Shown: positions 1 through 12,271, numbered from the stretch's first letter. The stretch is DNA of 64,000 nucleotides from Paracamarosporium sp. OC-R06-R3 (GCA_019828545.1 JACVRA010000148.1:124001-188000), one strand, 5' to 3'. Made by a program: numbers and translations. Notes: generated from the sequence alone by a model not told the origin.

Positions 1-233
1 CCTCGGACCTGGAATATCAGACCTGGCTGGACGAAGGCAATCAGGAGACGTTGTGGGCACAGTGGTAAGTGCGTCCCGTTGTGGGCGGTCCCTGATCACG
101 ACAGAAGCGCGTCTCCGCTTTCAGGACAGGGCAAAGAGCGCCGTTGCGTCAGACTGGAGTGCAGCCTTTCGTCGCAGCTCGTACTCTTGTTGCGCTGAGC
201 TCCGCCCGAGTTCCGCTCATCAGGATAGGCTGA
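1..233 (+). CDS. 3' end of a gene cut by the window start, product unrecognised
   Basis: The first 64 bases read openly as a charged and aromatic peptide (SDLEYQTWLDEGNQETLW) and stop at a perfect GTAAGT donor at 65. The intron ends in a CTTTCAG acceptor at 124. The phase continues across the join into a 36-codon last exon (start TGQRAPLRQ) that closes with TGA at 231-233. The 5' part lies outside the window, so family and function cannot be assigned. The final exon is less protein-like than the first, so the true stop could lie in another exon. Confidence is good that an exon is present and moderate for the end point. Confidence 0.45.
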
Positions 234-2502
234 AACGGCGAGATCCGTTCGTTGACGAATGTCAAGGATGAATATTCGGAATAGCGTCCAGCATCACAGC
301 TTTTTGCCGCATTCCGCTACCCAAATAGGTTAAGCAGCAGTACTCATTTCGATGGCAGTACAGTTGGATGCTGTTTGGTGGGCCGTCGCTTGGACTTGGT
401 TTCTGGCGTGTGACCCAGAGAGGTACCTCGCTGAGGCAGAGTGCCTGCCCCATTACCCACGAGGCAGCCAGCAACTGAAAACAGCGCAGATGACTGCCAG
501 CAGCACCTCAAGCGTCTGGGAAAGGAATTGGTATCCTGTTATGGCAATGACATGGTTTTAGGGTGGGCGCTGGCTGATCAGCAGGTGGTGCTGGTTCCTG
601 AAGGCTGACCTTTTGTCGCAACGCTGCACGGTGGCATATCCGCTCAGCTCCCGCAACTTTATGCCGACGCCCCAAAGCATTGGCCTTCTTCTGGAACTAC
701 CTTCCCTCCTCGTCAACTATCAAGATTATGTTTCCCCTCAAAGACACGCGTGAAGTCCGCCGCGGTTGCCGCCCATTCGGTATACCCCCATCGCCCACGC
801 GATCCTGATATTCGCATGAGAAACATGTTTTCCATGCACTCCACCAGGGTCAGCTTCTCCGAAGACGGAATTGACTTCCTCTTTAGCAGCTGACAGCTTG
901 TCTAAGCGCGCACTACCGTGCGATACGACACGATGGGTTTTAACGACTCATGGGACTAATTGGACATGTTTTTGCTGACGGCTCACTGCTTTTGAGCATT
1001 TCGATTCTTCACACACACGATCTACGGCTGCAGTTTCTCGAAACCTGGCTGTGGCTTACCCTTTACCCACTTATGTTCCGCAGCCTTACGCACGCTGCAG
1101 GCTTCCCAGCGGAGAGTTGCAACGATTGTCCTCCACAGGCTAGTCCATTGAACACTGTCACCGAGAAATCTACCGTTTTCACTGGAGTCTGAACCCAACC
1201 CTCTCACGTAAACACTACGTTTCTGGCTCGTACAAGACTCTCCTCAACGGGACGTCACCTAGTAACGAGCACGACCTCCCAGCCAGTCTCTAGCGACCCC
1301 TCATCGACATTCTTGAGAAGAGTAGATCATGTCCCGCGTCTTGGGCATGCTACTCCAGCAGAGAGACTTCATCCTGTTTCTCTGCTCCCCTGCTGATTTG
1401 CACTCTGAGCTGTCTCAAGCACGCAGCTCCAGGTACGTGGGATGTGCTCAAGACCTACCTACAATGGACTGTTCCACCAGCTAACCACCCAGACGAATTA
1501 CCAAGCACTGCTTCGTGCAGTGGCATGAGCTGAGGCGCATTGGCGCGTAAGTGTCTTTCGGTGTCTTACTCTCTTCCATCCGAGCTTCGCTCCCCAGAGC
1601 GGACCTTCTACCCCAGCCTTTCGTTTCGCCTGTTTCGGATACACGGGCCAGAGATCCAAGCCGTTCCTGCGCCCGGGTCCGTTTACGGCTGGCTGGACGT
1701 TGGGCGTCGCTACGCGGGTACCTGCATCCTTCATCTTGTACTCAGTTCACTGGACCGATGGCATGCAATCTTCCAACGGGTGCTGTCATGAGCCTGAGTC
1801 GCGCCGAGGATAGATCAGGAAGCACTTCCTGATGGCCTCGTCTTGAGGAAAGCAAACGGCCATGTCTACAGATTGCGCCGGCGTGATCGCTCACTGCGAC
1901 CTCCTCATCGCACCGACTCTCTGCTAAAGCATCGGTTCGTATGCGCTCCACGCCTGTACCATTCCAACTCCCTGTCAATCTGTCACTCTCCACTGACCCT
2001 TTGCTTCCTAGGAGCATGCGAAGATATCCACGCACCCCCTCCCATACACCACCTCCCACGCTTCCCCGCACAGAACGCACCGTAGAAGCACTTCGCATAC
2101 ACCGAACAGCACTCCCGTTACAATCTCACCGCACCAAACGCGCATCTCTACATCTTCGCACCCGCATACAAAGCCGCATACCCCCTCCCTCGTAACAACC
2201 TCATCCCTCTGCTGCGGTGTCCTCACCCAGTATCCACGTCCGCACCCAGCAGCCCAGTACCTCCCTCGCAATACCACCGCATAACACATAAAACCCCACC
2301 TCTCCACTTCACTATATCATACCCACATACCCCCCAGTATCCACATCTACACACAACAATCAAAGAGCTTCTTCTCTGTGATGAGACTAGCTGCGCAACA
2401 TGCCCGTATATCTCGACACATTCCAATCTATTCGAGGAGAGAAGAGTGGATGCTGGAAGAAAGAAAAAAGGGTATAGGTCCCTTCACGGAACGAGTTGAG
2501 TG

Positions 2503-2520
2503 TAGATAGATAGATAGATA
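2503..2520. repeat. (TAGA)n microsatellite
   Basis: Four and a half tandem copies of a 4-bp TAGA unit in noncoding DNA, running into an imperfect copy (AATAGA) directly after it. Confidence 0.9.
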
Positions 2521-2723
2521 AATAGACGACTTCCAGTCTCCGTGCGTAATGCCCCTGATTAGGAGAAGGAAGATAGAGCCGTGATAAAGCGTAGACAGCA
2601 GCTTCGCTCTCCACTTGCTTCCGGCTGCTGTATTTTGCATGTAGGGAGATGCGAATGAATCCACCTCGCTTCCCGCCTCCTCCGCACGTTGCAGAAACGT
2701 GCTCATGCCAAAGGGAACAGTGC

Positions 2724-2742
2724 GTTTGTTTGTTTGTTTGTT
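2724..2742. repeat. (GTTT)n microsatellite
   Basis: Almost five tandem copies of GTTT in noncoding DNA. Confidence 0.9.
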
Positions 2743-3082
2743 ACATTGTATCTTCTTCGATTCAGGTCTTGTACGTATATAAGTACGACCACTGCACATG
2801 CAGGGTGCTAGCTAGCCAGGCAATATCGCCGATTCCATTTTTACTCCCGCCCACCCGTTTAAGCCTTGCCTCCCTAGTGTAACAAAAGAAAAAAAAAATT
2901 CGAAAAGGAAACGTTGTAGGCTTTGTATGCAAACCACGACGACAGCCACCGCTAGCGACTCCTACACGGTAGATAGAGGAAACAAATGGAAGGATGAAGG
3001 ATGCAGGATCGGCATCCAACAGCCCAGTCCAGCCCGATAAACGCCGTCGGCTAATGCAAATATTTATATAGAGGGGGCCAAC

Positions 3083-3112
3083 CCAATCCAATCCAATCCA
3101 ATGCAGCCCAAT
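3083..3112. repeat. Tandem CCAAT pentamers
   Basis: Four perfect head-to-tail CCAAT pentamers (3083-3102) followed by another CCAAT about 6 bp on. CCAAT is the core bound by the fungal HAP/CBF complex, but here the array lies downstream of the nearest gene, so it may be only a short satellite. Confidence 0.8.
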
Positions 3113-3251
3113 GCAAAATGCGAGTAAAGAAAATTAGGTCAATATGTACAATCCATCTCCTTTGGTTCTTCTCTTTTCTCCTTCAGCTCGTGCGAGTCGT
3201 GCGTAAACGTGGACGTTGGTGTTGTTTCGATGGTGCTGAGCAAGTGTAAGC

Positions 3252-4147
3252 TCAATACGTGCCGCTCCGGGGCGGGTCAGAAATACTTCCAAAGGTGGTG
3301 TCGTCGTCGAAAGCGATAAGGCGCTCGCGAGGCCGCAGCGGAATCTCTTCGTAGGGCTCAAACCCAGGTGCAGGCAGAGGCTGGATCTGTGGCTGGCCAA
3401 AGGGATGGTTCGGGCTGATCTCGCCGCTGCGGTCGCTTTCCTCCTTTGTGGTGTCGAGCGTCGTCTTCTGCAGCGCGGCCTGGAGGTCTTCGGGGTTAAA
3501 CGGCGTGTCGCCCTGTGGACCGATTGTGCTAGAACGGCGGACGTGATCGGCGGTGGATGGCCGCGAGCTATCCGATTGTATGGACATGGATCGGCGGTGT
3601 ATGCTGGAGGATTTGCGTGGGCGCTTGGGGTCTTCTGTGGGGTTTCTCGAGAGGCCGACTATGCAACGGTTAGAACGACAAAGCTAAAGGCGGTACAGGC
3701 TGCCAACTTACCATTGGTCACGTCGCCCTCTTCGTCGCTGTGCTCGCGCAGCTGGTTGTCGTCGTGCAAACTGGCTCCGATACCGCTGTCATTTTCTCTA
3801 TAGTCGTCACCGCCCCGGGGCTTACTCTGGCTGCGTCTGTTCACACTGCGAACACTTCTTCGAGTGCGGAATGATTGGAAGCTGCTCTTTCGAGAAGGCA
3901 TGCGGGAGCCCATGGGCGAGTATATGCTCTGGGCGCTCTTTCTCCGCCATGCCTTTGCCCAATCGAAGGACTCGAGGTGTGCTTTGTGTTCTGGGGCGAC
4001 GGGGCGGCGGTACTTGAGCGGCGGCATCTTCTCGCCCGGCTGGTAGACATTGGGGTCGTACTTGGCGTTCTTCTTGCCCTTGACGAGCTGCGGGTCGTCG
4101 TGGGAGGTGCGAGTGAAGGCGCGGCGCAGGCGTGATCGGAGAGGCAT
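3252..4147 (-). CDS. Unrecognised basic, serine/arginine-rich protein, 280 aa
   Basis: Two exons: 4147-3712 and 3658-3252, with a 53-nt intron (GTAAGT...GCATAG). The phase matches (436 + 407 nt = 281 codons including stop). The N-terminus is strongly basic (MPLRSRLRRAFTRTS), followed by a proline/lysine stretch (PGEKMPPLKYRRP around residues 38-50) and Ser/Arg-rich segments (RKSSFQSFRTRRSVRS). The C-terminal half is acidic and proline-rich with possible phosphosites. No signal peptide, membrane segment or catalytic motif is visible, so it is probably a disordered intracellular protein. I do not recognise the family. It is divergent from the repeat protein at 5956, with 1.8 kb between the starts. 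Confidence 0.75.
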
Positions 4148-5955
4148 TGTGTGGTGTGGGTGGTGGTGGTGGTGTTGTTGTTGATGATGATGGGGTGGAT
4201 AGCGGTGTCAATTGTGTGGAGCGCAGGAGATTGAGGCCGAGGCCGACCGTCGTTCTTGGTGGTGGGTGCGTACCAAGGCGAACAGCGGAGTGCTAAGCGG
4301 GCGTAGGCGTGGGTGCGGGCGTGGGTGGACCTCAAAGCGACCTTGCCCTTGCCGAATTTGACCTCCGCTCCTTCCTGATGCCGACGCTTGGAGGGACTCG
4401 CGAAAATAGAAGGCGCATTCGAGAAGTGCGCGTACGGGGCAGGAGCAGCAGTAGAGCAGGAGCAGGAGCAGAGTGGAGAATGAGAGAGCGAGAGCGTTCG
4501 CGGTTCAAGTACCGGACTTAGGCTTAGGCTAGGGTGGGTATGGTGGGTATGGGAGCTATGTGTGGGCTTTCACTGGGTGGATAGGGCAAGCGCGCGGCGG
4601 GTCGGCAGGCGAGGGGTGCTGGGGCTCGGTGCGGATGACGGCGAAGGTGGAGGCGCGAGGGCGAGCTGGGGAGGCACCGGCAGCGACGTGAGCGTGAGCG
4701 TGAGTGTGAGCGCTGGCGTAGGCGTGGGCGAAGGCGTGGGCTCTGGAGGGCGTGTCGAGGGCGGGCGTGGCGCTGGGGGTCATGGGTTCTTTGTAGCAGA
4801 CAAGCCAAGTCGCCCGTCAGGCTCTCGTCACTCCTCCCTCCGGCCGAGCATCCTTCACAGTTGAGACGCTGCGCGTCTAGCGAGCGTGAATGCTCGCAGC
4901 AGGGGAGCAGCGTTGACGTTAGCCTGCAGCGCCCATCCGACTCGGCGCGTGGGAGCAGTGCATCCTGGGCCTAGGCCTGCGGCAGCACCAGAAGACGGCC
5001 GCCTCACTCGCTGTTCGCTGTTTGCACCCCGGCTGCGCGATTTTCTCGCGCCCTCGCCGGCCCAAGCCCAGGGCCCACGACGCCGCCGGAACGTCTGTCG
5101 GAAGGCCCAGTGCGGTCGGAATAGCGTTGAGCGCACAGAGGCAGCCATCCGTGGTCGCTGTGCCAGGCGTCCCGACGACGTGGGCGTGAGCGCGGCTCTG
5201 CAGCACTCTGCGACCGTCACGTGCCCCGGACATGCCCAGCGCCCGCAACCCTCAACCCTCGACGCCAACGCCCGTCGGACGCATGCACCCGCTCCGCTCT
5301 CCGCCGCACCCGCTGCCGTCACCTTGTCATAGCCATGACTGTCCTGTTCTTTGGTGGCGTTTGGCGTGCACACGTCTGGCGTGTGGGGTAGCCCGGCGAT
5401 CGCTGGCTGCGTCATCACATCGCCATTCCGTGAGGTGCTTGTTGACAGTGTTGAGATGGCCTCCTGCGCCACAAACGCACTCTATCGCCTGTCTGCTCGC
5501 CTTGGCTTCCAATATCGTCCTCTGGTGCCCAGCCGACAGCCTTGCCGTCGTCTCTTGAAGCCACTATGGGCAATGCAGACAGATATCATGAGCCCAGCCC
5601 AGATGCGCCGCCAGGGTCATGACGATCCGCGGGTTCGCCGAGCTAGAGAACCACTCGAGCCCCCAGAAACCAGTTTGGTCACCCTCTTTGGTCGTTTCGA
5701 GCCTGATCGCTCTTTGTTGCGTTCCAATCGCACCCCGCTAGGTGCGGCTACTTGCAGCTAACCTCTCGTCTATGACATCAATGGCCCTCTGTAGTCGCAC
5801 CTGCCCTGCGTGCATCACGCACCAATGCACAACCTCCGCTGTATTTGAGCTTCGCCAATTCGTCTTGTTCTGCTTCCAGTAACCTCCGCGTGATATCCTT
5901 CCTTGCCCCTGCCACTGCCACTTTTGGTCGCCAGTGTCCTCCGGAAGCAGACACC
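4148..5955. promoter_or_regulatory. 1.8-kb divergent intergenic region
   Basis: Lies between two divergent start codons. It is GC-rich, and the long open frames on both strands (for example 4855-5472 minus) are typical GC-driven spurious frames with no splice or motif support. It contains the GTGAGC hexamer repeat at 4688-4711. It must hold the promoters and 5' leaders of both neighbours; no specific TATA element was found near either start. Confidence 0.5.
4688..4711. repeat. GTGAGC hexamer repeat
   Basis: Four tandem hexamers, the third varying to GTGAGT, within the GC-rich divergent region. Confidence 0.85.
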
Positions 5956-8900
5956 ATGGACAAAATCAAGAGCGTTCTGTAAGTTTGTTTCAAGCAAACA
6001 CGCCATGTCCCGCTAACCATTGCAGGTCTCACGGTCAGGAAAAGGAGGGCGACGCTGCACAAGGTCGACACGATACTCCCACCGCTGCCGAGTTCCCCTC
6101 TTCAGCGACGGGACGGTTGACTGGGGAGGGTAGTCACCTAGCAAATGCACAGCAGTCTGCTCAGGGCACATCGTCAGAGTAAGTTGGATCCCAGTCTCTC
6201 CCGCGTGCCCAATGGCGATGCTTATCCTTATCAGATATCATCCCATCTACGACCAGTTCGCAAAAGGTGACACATCTGGACAACCCCTCAAGACCACCGA
6301 CCATGCCCCGCACTTCTCCAACACGCCAAACGTACCGCAAACTACTTCGAGCGGCGCGGGCGGTTCCTCCGCCCCGAGTGCCACGTCTAGCCTGCACCCG
6401 AACCAGTATCGACCAGCTCCACATGAAGACCTGAGCACTGCGAGCATCAAGTCAGGCGTCATTGGCTTTCCACAAGGATCTGATGACACTCATGCGGCAC
6501 TGTCGAATAACAACCCTTTTGAACAAAAGCAACGTGCAGGAAATGAGTCTGAAGTAGAAAGAGGCCCGTTAGGCTCCAAGAATGACGAGCAAAGCTACAT
6601 TTCCGCAAATAGGACTCCGCAAATCAACCTTCAAAGGCAAGAATCGGACGTACAAGAGTCTGGACGGTCGTTCCCCCTCGCTGGAGGTGTTACGCAACAG
6701 ACTCCACAGACCTCCGCCACCAGTGCACGGGAACCGGGCACTAAAGAAAAAGCTGCCGGAATACACGATGGCCGGGGCCGTGAGGCTCTCGCTGGAGCTG
6801 CTGCCGCTGCAGTTACGTCATCGGAAACCCCTCGAAATGACGAGCGAACCGAAACGAATCTTCAGTCCCAAATATCTCAATCTACCAATCCTGAAGCTTT
6901 GGCCGCTGCGAGAACAGCAACATCTAAAGTCGATGAGCACGGCTGGAGCCATGAGCACGGCGGGCACGGTCATACTTATGAAGGAGACCCTTGTGAAAAG
7001 CAACAGACCAAATCGCCCGAGGATCCGAACAACGGTCTCCTGTTTACATCAGGACCTCATTCGACAGATACCGCGAACAGAGTGGATCCTAAGCTACATA
7101 TTCCTGGAGAGTATCCTAGTCCAACACCCATCGAAGAGTCAAATGCATCTTCGTATCTCCAGAGTAAACCGACCACGGAGACAAATCCATCCGCATTTGC
7201 GGCACCAGATTTGCGCCATACAGGTTCCCTTGATGAGCCTCAATCGCGCTCAGTCGAGCAACCCGAGCATCATTATGGACGAGATGCCGCGATTGCTGGT
7301 GGTCTGGGGGCCGCTGGGGTCGGTGCTTATGAGGCTGGAAAGCATCACCGGGACGAATCTGCTGATGTTGGTAACGAAACCTTCCCCTCGGAGCCAAATC
7401 CATATACATCGACTCAGGTAGATCCTCGGGTCGACACCGTACCGAGGGGCGGATTTGCGGAGCAAAGGTATGATCCAACTGCTTCTGAGAACCGTAGTGG
7501 ACGCAACGCTGCCCTTACCGGTGGCGTAGCTGGATCCACTCAGCCTTCCAAAGAAGAACCACTCCAAGGACGCGATCTGCATAACAAAGAGTACCCTGCG
7601 GCAGGACAAGACGTCAAGTCTGACTCCCAGCACCATTATGGTCGCGATGCCGCACTCGTAGGCGCAGGTGCCGCAACTACCGCAGGCTTGTATGCCAGCC
7701 AGCGAGATGCTGAGCCCGATTCTGGACCAGCATCGTCTACCATTGGACCCCACAAGAGCAATGCCGCTAATGTTCTTGACCCACGGGTGCAGCCCAACCC
7801 TGATTTGCAGAAGCACCATTACGCCGCTCCTACCGTTGAAGATCCCGCACCTTCAACCGTTGGACCGCATAAGAGTGACGTTGCGAACATCATGGACCCG
7901 CGTGTTCTTCCGGATCCTCAGAAGCAAAAGGCTGCTCCAAAGGAAGGTCAGTCGAGCCAATTGAATCCCACCGTGCCAAAGGAGCATACTGACAAGGAGC
8001 AACATCATTACGGACGTGATGCTGCTGTTGCTGGTGGTGCGGGAGCCGCTGGATATGGAGCCTATGAGGCTGCGAAGTCATACGGCGAACATCCGAGTAC
8101 TCAACCAAGTGCATCCATGAATGAGCAGCGCTACGACCCATCTGCTCGTGGTGCTCACGACCCGCGAGTTGGAAGCTCCGCACCGGCTGACGCAGCACCG
8201 CGAGACCAACAACACCACTATGGTCGCGATGCTGCAGTTGTCGGTGGAGTTGGGGCGGCTGGCGCAGGAGCATACGCTGCCACCCGTGGACACGGTGAGA
8301 ACCAACAACATGCTGCTCCTAGAGGACAAGGCCATGACAATCAGCGTTATGACCCTACTGCTCCTGCTCAGCAAATCGAGGTGCCTCAGAAGCAGCACCA
8401 CTACGGCCGTGACGCTGCTGTTGTTGGTGGAGCTGGAGCTTTGGGTGCTGGAGCATATGCCGCTACACGCGGACATGACCAAGCTCAACAACCGTCTGCG
8501 ACTCAAGAACCTCGACAGCCATCCGCAACTCAACAATATGGCCAACCTGAAACTGGTACACATCAGCATTACGACTCGTCCCAGGAGCCCGAGAAAGATC
8601 ACTCTAAGCGCAACGCGGCCCTGGGCACCGCAGCAGCAGCAGGGGCCGGCGCAGGCGGCGCATATGCTTACTCCCAGCACGATGCACAAAAGGAACAGGA
8701 GCGCCAGCTGAAAGAGCAGCAGAAGGCCTTCGATGACCAGCAAAAGGAGCTGGAGAAACAACAGGCGAAAGAGCAAAAGCAGCACGACAAACTCGTCGCT
8801 GCAGAAGAGAAGAAACACCAGAAAGAAGCTGAGCAAAAGGAGCGTGAGCATGCGAAGGAATTAGAGAAGCAGCAGAGAGAGCACGATAACTTGTTAGCCG

Positions 8901-9584
8901 CACGTGCGAAGGAGGCTGAACGTGAGAATACGCCTGAGGAGGAAGGCAGTCCGAAAGAAAAGAAGCATCGATTCCTTACATTCTTGAACAAGAAAGATAA
9001 GGATAGGACCAGCAGCGGTGAGAACAGTCCGCGCCAATCTCGGGATAGTCCACGTCATTCAAAGGAGTATGCCGCTGGAGCAGGAGCAGCTGGGCTTGCA
9101 GGCGGCGCTGCAGCTTATGAACACGAAGATGGAAAGCATCTAGGTGAGAAGAACGGTCGTAATGTTCTGCATAAGGATCCTCCTAAGGGCCATCCGGCGC
9201 GCGAATCCCTCGAGCATCCTGATGCCGTAGGCAAGCGCGAACACATCGGCATTGATGGGCCGATTGGTGATCCGAACGTCATCTCTGGAGACCAGTAAGT
9301 TGAGCATCAGTATCCCATCTAGCATGAGGCCCTATCTAACACGTTATAGCCCAACTGGCTCAGGCGTCTACGGTGCTCACCCAGCTGAGGACGTTGTGGG
9401 AGGTCACCACACTGTCACTGAACCGCACACGGGTCTACCCATGAACGTAGAACGATTCGGTGACGGACGCGGTGGCACAGATGCAAGCGGTACTATCCAC
9501 GGGCAACACGAGGATCCTGGCCAATCTCAGAGTGGCAACGCCACGAACTGGGACGCAATCAAGAAGGGAGACACGCTATTCTAG
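5956..9584 (+). CDS. Large repeat protein with glycine-zipper hairpins and a C-terminal coiled coil, 1156 aa
   Basis: Four exons: 5956-5978, 6026-6178, 6235-9294 and 9350-9584, with introns of 47, 56 and 55 nt. All joins keep frame (3471 nt), starting MDKIKSVLS. The long third exon carries repeated HHYGRDAA blocks, each followed by a Gly/Ala-rich hydrophobic stretch (such as VVGGAGALGAGAYAA). Clear copies begin near 7268, 7631, 8003, 8213 and 8396, with degenerate ones near 7500, 8600 and 9065. Between them are repeated QRYDP and DPRV motifs. A Lys/Glu/Gln-rich coiled coil (about 8690-8930) follows, then a basic Ser-rich segment and a Gly-rich tail. The spaced small residues suggest glycine-zipper helices that could pack in or on a membrane; this is inference. 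No enzyme domain is seen. Function is unknown. Confidence 0.85.
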
Positions 9585-10219
9585 TCTTGCAGTTTAATTC
9601 GCCGGCTTAATCGAGACGCTGCAATTCATGATATTTGATTTAATAGTATTTTCGCACGATTTTGGAATAATGGGTAACGGGTAGGATGAACTGGGATGGA
9701 ATAGGACGCGAACGTATATGTATACATAGTTGATACGAGGTTACGGGTTTGACGATTTACAGAATGATGTGCTGGCATGGAATGATTGTTCTGCATTCGC
9801 TCTTTGCTAATTCTTGCGAGTATCAAGTTTTCAACGAAGATTTCTATGTTGCTGTTATACGTCGTTGGTGTTACCTGACAGAAAAGCGTGGTGTTTGATA
9901 GGGAACATTTTCTTGTGTGTTATTACTAGGCAATTATCAACGATGCGATATGGATATTGTTTCACGCAGGGAGCACGGTTTTGAATAGGTTATCTGGAGA
10001 GTGAGCGTTCATGATGTGTGGTACGGTCCACGTCGCTGATTGGCTTGCATCGACTCAGCTCCATGGCGAATTAAGCGGGCTCACTAGACTCTCGTCTCAC
10101 CGTAGTCTAGTAACTTCACGGGTTACTGTTACCACCACACCCTTCGCTTTGACCCACAAAACGGTGTAAGGGTTTGGCCAAGAGCGCTTGTTTTTCCCCG
10201 GTACGTGGCCCATTGACCC
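9585..10219. other. Intergenic, 635 bp
   Basis: 3' flank of the repeat protein and 5' flank of the HET gene. No gene or clear core promoter element was recognised; short AT-rich stretches just after the stop may serve in polyadenylation. Confidence 0.5.
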
Positions 10220-12271
10220 ATGAGCATCGTCGACTTTTCGAATGCGCCACAACCGGAAGTCGCAGCTCACAACTTGCTTAATAAAACAAAGACACTCTCG
10301 AAATTAACCATGCTGCTACGTCCGATCAACAAGGAACATCGCCATTGTCCCCGATGCGAAAGGCTCGATATTGCACAAGTGCGCTCATCAACACAGCGGA
10401 GACTTCCTCTGGGACCCGTGACAGAATGGCACCCAGATATATGTGCTTTCTGTAGATTCCTCGTCAGCCTCTTGACGCGCGATCGCTCAATCGATCTTTC
10501 AGACGAGCAACCGTACTTCCTGTTTTCGATAAAAACTGAACAAGTACCTGATAAGCTATTCCAAGTTCTCGGCCCCAGACTGATGGTACTTTCAACTTCA
10601 GAGAATGGACCTCCTCCTGGCGATGTTCCGTATATCGCCGCACACGTTGACAAGCCACTGCATTGGCTGAAGTACGTGCAACCCTCGATCGACTTCAATC
10701 AGGCGAGGCAGTGGCTGGACGTCTGCACTGAGCTTCACGCTGATAATTGCATTGGCGATAAAAACACTAGGATACATAATCTGAGATTGATTGACTGTTC
10801 CACAGGCGAAGTAGTCCTCGCAAGAGAGCACGAAAGTTACGTCGCACTGAGCTACGTATGGGGCAACGAGGATACATCTATGCAAGAATCACGCGCGTAC
10901 CCGAGGACGATACAAGGTGCTATAGTAGCAACATGGAAGCTTGGATACCGGTGGTTATGGGTGGACAAATACTGCATTGATCAAAATGATATCGAGGATC
11001 TCCACAAGCAGCTACAACAGATGGATGTTATCTATCAGCAGGCTGCTGTTACTATTGTTGCTGCGGCCGGGAAAAGCGCACATCATGGCCTGCCAGGCGT
11101 CGATCAGAGCTATCGTGAACCGACGTCTTCGGTAATCGTTGGCGAAGAACATCTGTGCGCAATTCCTAAACCTGAACTGCGATCTGACAACTGCAAATGG
11201 ATGTCAAGAGCATGGACGTACCAAGAAGGCCTGCTGTCAACGAGGCGGTTAATTTTCACCGACGATCAATTGTACTTCGAATGCCAAGGTTGTTACTGTG
11301 CCGAAATGCTCGACATACCGTTGGAGTCCCTCAAGAAGATTCACGCCCCCGACAAGCCATGGCTCCTGAAGCGCTACCGCGCATCCGGCCGTATGGGTAT
11401 CTTTCCTCTCAATGGCCATGGTGTCGACCCTTGGGACATATACAACCGAATCATCGAGTACTCTGAAAGATCGCTATCCCACGACTTCGACATTCTCAAC
11501 GGCATACTTGGTATTCTCCGGGCGTTTGAGAGAATGCCAAATTCGATGCGACACCTTTACGGCGTCCCCTTTCCAAACGCAACATTCTGCCCCAACGAAA
11601 CCAAAATGTTCGCAAACTCCAAGCGTGAAATGCCTACATTCTCCGAGAGCCTCCGATGGGGCCTCGAGGCACCCTCGAAACGAAGAAAAGGGTTTCCAAG
11701 CTGGTCATGGACAGGATGGTACGGGAAAATAACATGGCCGACTGAATACACAGATACGAATACGATCCGAACGCCTCGGAAAGTCGAGCGTCCGCGGGAT
11801 CCAAAAGTGAATGAGAAAGCGCTGCGTGTGTCAGTTGAACGCCGCGATGGCTCTGCGATGGACTGGACCGAATTCCAGGAGAGCTATGATACGCTACTTG
11901 AGTCCAACGCGCTGAGTGGCTTTATCACGGTCGAGGCTAATATGACAGTGGCATACTATTCCCCCGGTGGGCTACAGAATGCCAATTTCTTTCTCCATTC
12001 TCCTGAGAGAACCCCCTTTGCTATCTCGGTTTCAATAACTACGCTGCACGATTTACAGCCTGGTGATACGTATGTTGCGGTTCATTTCCATCGTACGGTG
12101 AAAGGAAACCAAGGTCGAGGAGGTGGAATGGCGGGTACGGCGGTTGTTACGCAGCACCTCTTGATAGTGAGACATATGGGAAGTCATTGGGAGCGTGTGG
12201 CGATCGGCTCTTATGTTGTCGATCCTGAAGACACGGTGCCATCGACATGGCAACATATACGGTTGGGTTGA
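10220..12271 (+). CDS. HET-domain (heterokaryon incompatibility) protein, 683 aa
   Basis: Single exon starting MSIVDFSNAP. From residue 207 it carries the HET signature: YVALSYVWG, then a Trp-rich LGYRWLWVDKYCIDQND block and an MDVIYQQAAVTIVAAAG block, then the downstream W-x-SRAWTYQEGLLSTR motif. All four are classic HET-domain elements. An N-terminal C-x2-C plus C-x2-C arrangement (HCPRCERL and ICAFCRF), common in this subfamily, precedes it. HET proteins act in non-self recognition and can trigger cell death when incompatible partners meet; most family members have no proven role. No NACHT, ankyrin or WD40 region follows, so this is a stand-alone HET type. The C-terminal third is unassigned. 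Confidence 0.9.
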   Translation: MSIVDFSNAPQPEVAAHNLLNKTKTLSKLTMLLRPINKEHRHCPRCERLDIAQVRSSTQRRLPLGPVTEWHPDICAFCRFLVSLLTRDRSIDLSDEQPYFLFSIKTEQVPDKLFQVLGPRLMVLSTSENGPPPGDVPYIAAHVDKPLHWLKYVQPSIDFNQARQWLDVCTELHADNCIGDKNTRIHNLRLIDCSTGEVVLAREHESYVALSYVWGNEDTSMQESRAYPRTIQGAIVATWKLGYRWLWVDKYCIDQNDIEDLHKQLQQMDVIYQQAAVTIVAAAGKSAHHGLPGVDQSYREPTSSVIVGEEHLCAIPKPELRSDNCKWMSRAWTYQEGLLSTRRLIFTDDQLYFECQGCYCAEMLDIPLESLKKIHAPDKPWLLKRYRASGRMGIFPLNGHGVDPWDIYNRIIEYSERSLSHDFDILNGILGILRAFERMPNSMRHLYGVPFPNATFCPNETKMFANSKREMPTFSESLRWGLEAPSKRRKGFPSWSWTGWYGKITWPTEYTDTNTIRTPRKVERPRDPKVNEKALRVSVERRDGSAMDWTEFQESYDTLLESNALSGFITVEANMTVAYYSPGGLQNANFFLHSPERTPFAISVSITTLHDLQPGDTYVAVHFHRTVKGNQGRGGGMAGTAVVTQHLLIVRHMGSHWERVAIGSYVVDPEDTVPSTWQHIRLG

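Larger units (their letters stand above)
234..3251. other. Intergenic stretch of 3.0 kb
   Basis: No convincing gene seen. All open frames are short, overlap on both strands and lack consistent splice sites. It holds simple repeats (listed separately) at 2503-2520 and 2724-2742, and CCAAT copies at 3083-3112 next to a TATTTATATA stretch at 3061-3070. It includes the 3' flank of the minus-strand gene ending at 3252. Confidence 0.5.

Noticed and set aside
4855..5472. 205-codon minus-strand frame in the divergent region
   Set aside because: GC-rich frame with overlapping frames on both strands; no motif or splice support.
8078..8851. 257-codon minus-strand Leu/Ser-rich frame
   Set aside because: Exact antisense of the repeat protein; its apparent hydrophobicity comes from reading the Gln/Lys codons backwards.
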